10,604 nt of DNA from positions 1-10,604 of the forward strand of contig BNZC01000032.1 of assembly GCA_026000755.1 (NCBI GenBank). Reading direction: 5' to 3'. The notes below the pieces were generated by a model, which was not told the origin of the DNA, searched no databases, and saw only the letters and a program-made list of their open reading frames with translations. Shown here in pieces: positions 1 to 6,022 of the stretch. The DNA comes from Clostridia bacterium. Its GTDB lineage: Bacteria > Bacillota > Clostridia > Lachnospirales > Lachnospiraceae. Position 1 is the stretch's first letter. The number at the start of each line of letters is the position of its first letter. The position numbers were made by a program, and so were the translations under genes.

Positions 1-99
1 CCTGTCCTGTTATTGTGTTCTGTGCATTTGTGCCTGCGTGATTGTGGAGCATTTGCAAAAAGGCAAGAAATTGCTTTGGGGCTGTTTTATGATGCTTTT
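1..99. repeat. Exact 99-bp inverted copy of 10243-10341; probable chimeric end
   Basis: Base 1 pairs with base 10341 and base 99 with base 10243. The match is perfect over 99 bases and breaks at base 100. On the plus strand this segment encodes part of the transmembrane region of the HD-type protein at the other end of the window. The cas8c frame runs cleanly leftwards to about base 100 and then enters this foreign DNA, stopping at 10-12. Such a join is typical of an assembly-graph overlap or an inverted library chimera. A real inversion breakpoint is possible but less likely. Confidence 0.9.
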
Positions 100-618
100 C
101 AGATAATAAGCATTCCAAGCATCGCAAAGTGTTTGATTTTTCGTATCCGCAAATCTTCCGTTTACTTGAAATACAAATTTCGCTTTGGCGGCTATTTCCC
201 TCGCTTTTGCAGTATCCTCTCCATCAATAAAATGTTCCCAATTTGTCGGTACGCCTTTATCAAAATAAGCCAGAATTGCTTTTGCGACAAGTGTATCTGC
301 ATCACATAAAACCTCTCTGTGTAAATCCCCCGCTGCTTTGAATTTCTCATCTCCGCGTTTTGGATCTACGGCAAGAAAATATCCTCCATTATCACACAAA
401 AAGGCTCCTTTTATGCCACTTGTCCGCCCAAGGGGTTCTAATGGAAGCGTTAGTTTGCGTTTCTTGGTTTTTTTGTCCTCTGCCGTTTCCAAGGCAACAA
501 TTCCCAGCAAATTCCCCTCTTCATCAATATCCAAGGCATACGAGACCTCACGCACCTGCCAGCCCACAGGGGCAGAAGGCTTGTCCTTATACCGCTGAAC
601 AAGTGCAGAAATAATCAT
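100..618 (-). CDS. cas8c: Cas8c (Csd1), type I-C Cascade large subunit, N-terminal fragment
   Basis: Cas8c is the large subunit of the type I-C effector complex; it helps recognise the PAM and stabilise the R-loop before Cas3 is recruited. About 172 authentic residues are present. They begin MIISALVQRY and include the family-typical stretch RTSGIKGAFLCDNGGYFL near residues 65-82, and the fragment ends near DAWNAYYL. Family members are usually near 600 residues, so roughly 70 percent is missing. The reading frame continues into bases 10-99, but that part is an inverted copy of another gene and should not be counted as Cas8c. The ATG at 618 has a GGAGG at 626-630, seven bases upstream, and overlaps the stop of a 25-codon relic ORF by ATGA, which suggests coupled translation. 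Identification rests on recalled family sequence plus the cas3-cas5 context. Confidence 0.85.
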
Positions 619-677
619 CTAAGCACCTCCATATTCCGCAGATTGGTAACGCCGACCATCATCTCTATCTGAAAACA
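614..677 (-). repeat. Junction repeat, copy next to cas8c (cas5c tail relic)
   Basis: This is a 64-base copy of the cas5c 3' end and stop. It matches 688-751 at an offset of exactly 74 bases with no gap, at 46 of 64 positions in my hand alignment. Identity is complete over the 18 bases covering the stop and ribosome binding site and much lower in the coding part. Many differences fall at third codon positions, as expected for an orthologue-level diverged copy. Confidence 0.8.
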
Positions 678-692
678 ACCGGAAACCATCAT
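615..692 (-). pseudogene. 25-codon relic ORF: cas8c-like start fused to a second cas5c 3' end
   Basis: Reading from ATG at 692, the ORF begins MMVSG, resembling the cas8c start MIISA. It continues as CFQIEMMVGVTNLRNMEVLR, which aligns with the true Cas5c C-terminus YFQAEMVNGVIDLRNVEVLR at about 13 identities in the 19 positions from FQ onward. Its ATG overlaps the cas5c stop (ATGA at 689-692) and its stop overlaps the cas8c start (ATGA at 615-618). Both starts have the same GGAGGTGCTTAG leader. It looks like the scar of a duplicated cas5c/cas8c junction rather than a selected gene, but the unbroken frame and double overlap mean ribosomes could read through it from cas5c to cas8c. Confidence 0.65.
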
Positions 693-751
693 CTAAGCAC
701 CTCCACATTCCGTAAATCAATTACACCATTTACCATTTCTGCTTGAAAATA
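688..751 (-). repeat. Junction repeat, genuine cas5c 3' end
   Basis: This is the partner of the copy at 614-677. It encodes the last 20 residues of Cas5c and its TGA, then the ATGA overlap that starts the relic ORF. It is the copy contiguous with the intact cas5c frame. Confidence 0.8.
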
Positions 752-1342
752 GCTCGGATTAAATGCGGTTATAATATCATCTCCATCCTTGTCTTTTGTC
801 CAATCATAGGTAAAATCATAAAACATTAATCCCAGAGAACGTGTTTCTAAAATAGGAGAAGGCGGCATTTCACCCTCTCCTATCAAACGCACATGAGCAG
901 GAAATTCTCGATTGCCCAGATAGGGCATATGGTAATGTTGCCCCTTTTCCAGGCGGCGACGTATGCTATCTGTGAATTTCCCCTCATTATCACGTTCGCC
1001 CGCTTTCTTTGTTAATTCAAAATGATATGTAATCACATAGCGTGGTGACCTCAACAACATAGCCGCTCGCTGGACACGATCGTTTGATGCTGCAATATAG
1101 GATTTTCCGCTTGATGCCTTGCTATTTACTTCGTTTCGGCGTATATTATCAAAACGAATCGGTGCACATACAGCGATTTCATCTATCACATACCGAATGG
1201 CGGGCTTCCAAAACACTGCCTCTAATAAACCCCGTGCCGCAGAAGGTGTAATCACATCATAACTGACTCGCTCTACTTTAAGCTCCGGACGGCTAAAACA
1301 GGCGTAATCACCCCAAACCTCCACTTGAAATCCGTAAGCCAT
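689..1342 (-). CDS. cas5c: Cas5c (Cas5d), type I-C crRNA-processing Cascade subunit
   Basis: This is a 217-residue RAMP-fold protein, a normal length for the family. In type I-C systems Cas5, rather than Cas6, cuts the repeat RNA and stays bound to the 5' handle of the crRNA. The N-terminus MAYGFQVEVWGDYACFSRPE is characteristic, followed by SYDVITPSAARGLLEAVFWKP (residues 27-47), RYVITYHFEL (101-110) and HYHMPYLGNREFPAHVRL near 136-153. The family's catalytic Tyr/Lys/His set is known from Bacillus halodurans, but I cannot assign the equivalents without an alignment. The frame is open upstream to 1423, yet ATG 1342 is chosen because AAAGGAGGG lies just upstream and homologues start here. It follows the ATPase gene after a 40-base gap. 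The stop overlaps a relic ORF that carries a second copy of the Cas5c tail. Confidence 0.93.
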   Translation of the reverse strand: MAYGFQVEVWGDYACFSRPELKVERVSYDVITPSAARGLLEAVFWKPAIRYVIDEIAVCAPIRFDNIRRNEVNSKASSGKSYIAASNDRVQRAAMLLRSPRYVITYHFELTKKAGERDNEGKFTDSIRRRLEKGQHYHMPYLGNREFPAHVRLIGEGEMPPSPILETRSLGLMFYDFTYDWTKDKDGDDIITAFNPSYFQAEMVNGVIDLRNVEVLR

Positions 1343-1346
1343 TGTA

Positions 1347-1355
1347 CCCTCCTTT
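1347..1355 (-). promoter_or_regulatory. Strong Shine-Dalgarno of cas5c
   Basis: The minus strand reads AAAGGAGGG followed by four bases and then ATG at 1342. It fixes the cas5c start against the longer open frame that runs upstream into the ATPase gene. Confidence 0.8.
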
Positions 1356-1382
1356 CTCAACCTCGTTCCGTAATTGCATGAT

Positions 1383-3083
1383 TCAAGCAATCTCTTCCAA
1401 ATAATACCGCTCAAAACCCACAAAAATCACCACATATTTCTTTAGGTTTTCCCTCTCTTGCAAGCGTTTATCCTGTAGATACCGTTTTATCTGCTCTTTT
1501 CCTTCTTCTGTTAGTTTCTGAATGTTGCCCTCTGTTGCATCCGCCTCTTTCACATATTTCAATTCCAGCAATCCCTCATAGGTTGCATAGCTTCCCTGTG
1601 ACTTCTGTATTAGAAGATCCGCAAAACCCTTCCCTGCCGGAAACTCGCCATGCACTACATATTGGCGACTAAGAGATAAGAACATAGAGAAAGTATGCTT
1701 CAAATTCTTCTCACTGAAATTTATCGTATCACGACTCCCCGTCTGTACCAAAAAATTCTTCACCAAGTCCGCTATTCCCGTCAAATCTCCCTTTTCTGCA
1801 AAAGAAAGAATGGCATCCTCTATCTCTGTCGTATCAATTCGATAGTTACTCCGCCGCTGTGCTGCTTGTAACAGATACTCAAAATACACCCCCTCCATCA
1901 CCCGATTTGGAATCCGAAATAAAAGGCGCAATTTTTTTTCCTTGATTGTCAAAAAACCAACTGAAAAAAGCAGGGTCAACATATCGTTTTTCGCATAGCT
2001 TTTATCCAACTGAAAATAGGGTACAAAGGAACCCGACACCTCGTTGTTTAAGGAGAGTTCTTCAATTACTTTGACATTGCTCTCCGGTTCAAGCAGTTCC
2101 ACGATGTTTCGTATGCTTTCTCCGCTCACGTTGAGGTTGCTGTCAATTAACTCTTCCGGGGCTTCTCCTCCCCTCTGATATCTGCTCAAATAATACATCA
2201 CCAAGGTTCCGTTAAACACATGTTCTTCCTGCTTTATCGTGAAACGGTAGCCATCATAATTCTGTTTTAATTCCTGATAAATCTGCTCCCTGTCAACTTC
2301 CGAAAAACTTGGTAAGGCTACTTTGATTGCCTCTCGCACTTCTTGCTCCGTAAAAGCAATCATGGCGGCAAATGCATCCATCCTCGTAATATTCGTCGAA
2401 ATATTAAACCCACTGGTCATGCTGTCTAAACTCACAGGCATAACTCCTGTAGCAAAAAAACGATCTACAATTCCATTTTCGGAATATTCCTTAATCACTT
2501 CATAGAATGCTCGCACAAAACCGCCACGCTGTAATACCTCTAGGAATTCTTTGGCATTCCCTCTTAGCAATCCGTTCGTGAAGTGATCGTACTCGTCAAT
2601 GATAACATAGATCTTGTTTTGAAGCTCTAATCCGGCAAACTGTACGAAAAAATCACCCAGTACAGCTGCTGCCATAGCTTTCTTGTCAAGCGAAAAATTA
2701 AATTTGTAACGCCCACAAAATTTTTCTAATCCTTGAACTACTTTATTGGCAAAAAGTTTCGATAATTCCTCCGAGTCTGCTTTGTTTCCTGCCGCTACTC
2801 CGGAAAAATTAAACTTCAGGATATAATAGCTATTCTTATACGGTGTCGGATTGTCATACACATACAACGCTCGAAACAAGTCATCAAATTTGTCTGCATG
2901 GTCTAGCCCATAATAATAATCCAACATACTGGTGAACAAGGTCTTACCAAAACGCCGTGGACGCAGGTAAATGAGCTTCTTATTGTATTCCAAGTCGCCT
3001 AAATATTTTGTCTTATCGATATACAAGTAATCTTCCCTGATAATACTTTCAAAATTACTTTCCCCATAGGGTATCTTCTTCAT
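1383..3083 (-). CDS. AAA-ATPase-like protein with C-terminal PD-(D/E)XK nuclease domain
   Basis: This 566-residue protein belongs to the abundant AAA-ATPase_like plus PDDEXK_9 family (formerly DUF1703), whose function is unknown. The N-terminal part has the family signature YIDKTKYL, a P-loop LRPRRFGKTLF (residues 40-50), a Walker B strand IYVIIDEYDHF (158-168) and the sensor-like ATGVMPVSLDSMTSGFNIST (211-230). Near the C-terminus a PD-(D/E)XK-type core is visible: FAD with D489, ELK with E507 and K509, then QIKRY with Q531. Both domains therefore look intact. It lies between cas3 and cas5c, which normally adjoin in type I-C operons. It has a strong ribosome binding site (AGGAGG, eight bases before ATG) and its own promoter upstream. 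It may be a hitchhiker or an accessory nuclease; the sequence does not decide. No transposase or flanking repeat was found. Confidence 0.9.
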   Translation of the reverse strand: MKKIPYGESNFESIIREDYLYIDKTKYLGDLEYNKKLIYLRPRRFGKTLFTSMLDYYYGLDHADKFDDLFRALYVYDNPTPYKNSYYILKFNFSGVAAGNKADSEELSKLFANKVVQGLEKFCGRYKFNFSLDKKAMAAAVLGDFFVQFAGLELQNKIYVIIDEYDHFTNGLLRGNAKEFLEVLQRGGFVRAFYEVIKEYSENGIVDRFFATGVMPVSLDSMTSGFNISTNITRMDAFAAMIAFTEQEVREAIKVALPSFSEVDREQIYQELKQNYDGYRFTIKQEEHVFNGTLVMYYLSRYQRGGEAPEELIDSNLNVSGESIRNIVELLEPESNVKVIEELSLNNEVSGSFVPYFQLDKSYAKNDMLTLLFSVGFLTIKEKKLRLLFRIPNRVMEGVYFEYLLQAAQRRSNYRIDTTEIEDAILSFAEKGDLTGIADLVKNFLVQTGSRDTINFSEKNLKHTFSMFLSLSRQYVVHGEFPAGKGFADLLIQKSQGSYATYEGLLELKYVKEADATEGNIQKLTEEGKEQIKRYLQDKRLQERENLKKYVVIFVGFERYYLEEIA

Positions 3084-3115
3084 TGAGCAGCCCTCCTGAC
3101 CTCATTCCCCCTTTC

Positions 3116-3144
3116 AGTATAACAGAGATTTCGAAAAGGTACAA
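3116..3144 (-). promoter_or_regulatory. Sigma-A-type promoter for the ATPase/nuclease gene
   Basis: On the minus strand the -35 box TTGTAC (3139-3144) is followed by a 17-base spacer and the -10 box TATACT (3116-3121). Transcription would start near 3109, giving a leader of about 26 bases that carries AGGAGG before ATG 3083. It would also drive cas5c and cas8c downstream, giving the distal operon a second entry point independent of cas3. Confidence 0.75.
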
Positions 3145-3166
3145 TGCCGTTTTGTTAGAATACTGA

Positions 3167-3193
3167 TAAAATGAAAACATCGGATTCATTTTA
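3167..3193. other. AT-rich hairpin after cas3
   Basis: TAAAATGAA (3167-3175) and TTCATTTTA (3185-3193) form a perfect 9-bp stem with a 9-base loop, 13 bases beyond the cas3 stop. It has almost no GC and no clean T-run, so it is at best a weak attenuator or RNA 3'-end element. Termination here would separate cas3 expression from the ATPase promoter just downstream. Confidence 0.35.
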
Positions 3194-3205
3194 CTTTTTA
3201 CTTTC

Positions 3206-5410
3206 TTATACAAAAATTCCCTGCCCACCCTCCGGCGACAAAGTCACTCCATAGCATTCATCGTAATATTCTCTGCTTAACAATGCGATTTGCTCATCCA
3301 AAACTTCTATCGCACCCAATTCTTCCAAAGCCTTATAATCCGTGTCCTTATAAAGTGATACACCATATGCTCCTAAGGTGCGAAACAAACTTCTCTCTCG
3401 TTTATCTCCACATCTGACAACTTCACGAACCTGCTCTTCCAAATTCGGCACTTCTTTTAAGATATAAACCATTTTGGTCATTTTATCATCAATCAGTCGA
3501 AATTGCTTTGCAACTTCTTTGAAAGGAAACGAGAGCTTGTTTTTAAGTCCATCATCAAATGCTTTTACAATGTCTTTTGCATCCAACGCCTCTTCCCCTT
3601 TGTTATAATAGAGTCGTTCAAAGTAAGCTTTGATTGCCTCCGGTTCCGCAACATCGGTATATTTTCTTTCCACTTGCCTCATTGCATCAATGTTTGGCTG
3701 TATATTTTGGGGAAGAGTACCCTCCGTCATGGTAAATACATACACAATGGAATCCTCGATATTCCGTTTGTTCTCTCGGTTACATCGCCCCGCTGCCTGA
3801 ACGACAGAATCCAGTCCTGCTCGTTCACGATAAACGGTTTCAAAATCCAAATCCACACCTGCCTCCACCAAACTGGTGCTGATGACACAGCATTGCAAAT
3901 CATCTTTTAATCGACTGCGGATTTCCTCCAACACACGTTTACGATGTGCCGGATACATGGTTGTGGAGAGATGATACATTCCCTCTTCGCATACAATGTC
4001 ACGATCAAGCAGTACCTGATAGAGCGACTGCGCCTTTTTACGTGTATTGACGATACAAAGAACCTGCTTGTTTTCCGCTAAGCGTTTTGCCAGTGCCTCT
4101 TCCGTCAAAGATTCCTGCAAGATTTGAATCTTTGCCCGTTTTAGGGCAGTATACAGTTCTTTTGGATTTTCAGCAATTTCTTTTATTTTCATACCATTAA
4201 AATGTCGATCTAAAGCAGATTGTGTCGCCGTCGCCAATACGGCAGTACAAGCATAATGTTCCACTAACTCTCGAATTGCTTTTACACAAGGTGTCAGATA
4301 GGGTTGCGGAATCATTTGTGCCTCATCAAAAATCAATACGCTCTCTGCAATATTATGTAGCTTTCGACACCTAGAAGACTTATTGGCAAACAAGCTTTCA
4401 AAGAATTGCACACTGCTTGTCACAATAAGCGGGTAATCCCAATTCTCCACAGAATGATGCTTATTCCTTGCAATCTCATTTTCATCATCGTCATAATCCA
4501 CATCGCTGTAATGCCGCAAGACATTCTCTTGCCCTAACACTTTTTCAAACACAGCTGCATTCTGTTCAATAATTGTGTTGTATGGCACGATATAAATCAC
4601 ACGTTTTTTACCCTGTGCCACTGCATGGTTTAGTGCAAAAGCTAAGCTCGCTATGGTTTTCCCACTGCCTGTAGGTGCCGTCAAGGTAAATACGCCACTA
4701 GAGTGCGAAGCTTTCTCCATACAATTCCGTAACAGATCATTACGCCGCATGTTTAACTCATTATGGTCTGCCACCGCATGAAGAAAACGCTCCGTTTCAA
4801 GCGACAAACGTTTCTGTAATTCCGCAATAGAGGAAAACCCACCACGCACTGCACCGCCATCATTGCAAAAGGCTTCCGTATCCAACCAATCCGCATCTAC
4901 TAAGGCAGAATAAACCATTCTCGTAAGAAATGCCACACCAAAACCGTTCTTTGGTGTAAAGTCAAGCGGTTTTAAGCGTGGTTCCATCTGCAACTCCATT
5001 TGATATGCAGCATAGGACGGTATCTTTTTTTGTAAACGTCCGGACAACGTGCCGCTGTCACTATCATCTTGCGTAGTCCCGCCATTCGGCAAACCGCCAT
5101 GATGACCCATCACACAGTAAGCCATCAGCTTTGCGAGTTTTGCACAGGGTGTATCTCTATAGGTTTCAAGCAACAACTGCCCACCTGCTGTCGCATGATC
5201 CGTCCGAAAGGAAGCCCCGTGTATCCGCTTTTGGAATTCATCGGAATACTTTCCCACGTCATGCACCAGACCGCATTCATAGGCCAAATCGGCAGCAAAG
5301 GATGTCGCAAATCTTTTCGCCATGTCTGCAACATTTGTCAAATGATCTGCTAATAGTTGTTCTCTTTCGTTCTCACCTACGTGACTTCGATGTGCAATAT
5401 AGGTTCCCAT
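3206..5410 (-). CDS. cas3: Cas3, HD nuclease-helicase of type I-C CRISPR
   Basis: Cas3 is recruited by Cascade after target binding; it nicks, unwinds and degrades the displaced DNA strand in the cytoplasm. The protein is 734 residues from ATG 5410. HD nuclease residues are in order: DH (H23), HD (H50-D51) within GLVHDVGKYSDEFQ, H72, GHHGG (103-104) and a late D in VDADW (172). Superfamily 2 helicase motifs follow: LTAPTGSGKT (243-252), FDEAQ (361-365), ATATQS (393-398), STSLVEAGVDLDF (511-523) and QAAGRCNR (538-545). All look intact, so an active fused HD-helicase is predicted. A TTG at 5422 gives four extra residues and overlaps the bofC-like TGA; I prefer the ATG, but the short spacing to AGAGG leaves some doubt. 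Translation is probably coupled to the upstream gene. Confidence 0.96.
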   Translation of the reverse strand: MGTYIAHRSHVGENEREQLLADHLTNVADMAKRFATSFAADLAYECGLVHDVGKYSDEFQKRIHGASFRTDHATAGGQLLLETYRDTPCAKLAKLMAYCVMGHHGGLPNGGTTQDDSDSGTLSGRLQKKIPSYAAYQMELQMEPRLKPLDFTPKNGFGVAFLTRMVYSALVDADWLDTEAFCNDGGAVRGGFSSIAELQKRLSLETERFLHAVADHNELNMRRNDLLRNCMEKASHSSGVFTLTAPTGSGKTIASLAFALNHAVAQGKKRVIYIVPYNTIIEQNAAVFEKVLGQENVLRHYSDVDYDDDENEIARNKHHSVENWDYPLIVTSSVQFFESLFANKSSRCRKLHNIAESVLIFDEAQMIPQPYLTPCVKAIRELVEHYACTAVLATATQSALDRHFNGMKIKEIAENPKELYTALKRAKIQILQESLTEEALAKRLAENKQVLCIVNTRKKAQSLYQVLLDRDIVCEEGMYHLSTTMYPAHRKRVLEEIRSRLKDDLQCCVISTSLVEAGVDLDFETVYRERAGLDSVVQAAGRCNRENKRNIEDSIVYVFTMTEGTLPQNIQPNIDAMRQVERKYTDVAEPEAIKAYFERLYYNKGEEALDAKDIVKAFDDGLKNKLSFPFKEVAKQFRLIDDKMTKMVYILKEVPNLEEQVREVVRCGDKRERSLFRTLGAYGVSLYKDTDYKALEELGAIEVLDEQIALLSREYYDECYGVTLSPEGGQGIFV

Positions 5411-5418
5411 ACTCCCTC

Positions 5419-5817
5419 TCAACTGGAATAATTCTCCAAAAAACTATACAATTCCTCTTCACTGTAAATCGGCTTTCCGACTTCAATTTCTTCTTGCAAT
5501 TCTTTTGTCAAGGAAGGAAACCAGATGCCTGTCGCTTCAAACAGCGTTTCCCCATCGGATGCGTAAACCATCACATAGCCATCTTCTTCCCGTAAAATAT
5601 ACTGATAGGGCGAAAGGATTGTTGCACTTTCTGCACTTTCTCCTTCTGCAAGTTGCTGCGCTTTTTCTGCCGCAAGCTTCTGTGCTTTTTCCGCCGCAAA
5701 CTGCTGACTTTGCAAATGCTGCCGCTGTGTGTTCAAAGAATAGACCAACAGCACGATTCCAAGAAAAAGTGCGACACATACAATCAAAAATAGACGGATA
5801 CTACTGTTTTTTCTCAT
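5419..5817 (-). CDS. Small membrane-anchored protein with BofC C-terminal-like domain
   Basis: This 132-residue protein has a single N-terminal membrane helix at about residues 8-27 (FLIVCVALFLGIVLLVYSL). A charged linker follows, with the near-repeat AAEKAQKL-AAEKAQQL, and then a domain from about residue 68: YILREEDGYVMVYA, a central LTKELQEEIEVGKPIY and a terminal LYSFLENYSS. This pattern matches what I recall of BofC_C, the C-terminal domain of the Bacillus forespore protein BofC, which acts in sigma-K checkpoint control. Here the first BofC domain is replaced by a membrane anchor, so the same role cannot be assumed. The domain would face outside or the intermembrane space. The stop overlaps a possible cas3 TTG start and lies nine bases from its ATG, placing it at the head of the cas operon, possibly by chance of insertion. 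Confidence 0.7.
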   Translation of the reverse strand: MRKNSSIRLFLIVCVALFLGIVLLVYSLNTQRQHLQSQQFAAEKAQKLAAEKAQQLAEGESAESATILSPYQYILREEDGYVMVYASDGETLFEATGIWFPSLTKELQEEIEVGKPIYSEEELYSFLENYSS

Positions 5818-5934
5818 GGCATAAACCCTGTGCTACTGTCCGGTAAAACACAGCAACAGCCTTTCCACGTTTATTTTGTACTAGTATCCGCATTTTTAAT
5901 TTTTTTATGCCTGCTATTTATTATTTTTGGAAAA

Positions 5935-5961
5935 ATTATAATTGTCCGTAACGCAAACCAA
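5935..5961 (-). promoter_or_regulatory. Weak candidate promoter upstream of the bofC-like gene
   Basis: A perfect TATAAT lies on the minus strand at 5935-5940. The nearest -35-like element is TTGGTT (5956-5961) with a short 15-base spacer. If real, it would transcribe the bofC-like gene and read on into cas3. The rest of the 205-base gap 5818-6022 is AT-rich and shows no gene, no clear terminator and only a small ATGTA/TACAT hairpin at about 5963-5975. Confidence 0.3.
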
Positions 5962-6022
5962 TATGTACAATACATGAGCAGAATGTTTTACCTCATAATA
6001 TGTATCTTCTTCGCTCCCCGAA

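Noticed and set aside
10..99. In-frame extension of the cas8c reading frame to a stop at base 10
   Set aside because: These codons come from the inverted copy of the HD gene, not from Cas8c; the frame is open there by chance.
1343..1382. Third tail duplication before cas5c: this gap contains TTACGGAA, also present in the cas5c tail, and a GAGGT...AGGAGGG pattern like the ATPase leader
   Set aside because: Only eight bases plus ribosome-binding-site similarity are shared, too little to separate from chance.
1343..1423. Longer Cas5c start at 1423
   Set aside because: It would overlap the ATPase 3' end, and the residues do not resemble Cas5c. ATG 1342 has a strong ribosome binding site and a family-typical N-terminus.
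3503..3910. 135-codon plus-strand ORF within cas3
   Set aside because: It is antisense to conserved Cas3 helicase sequence and shows no recognisable protein features.
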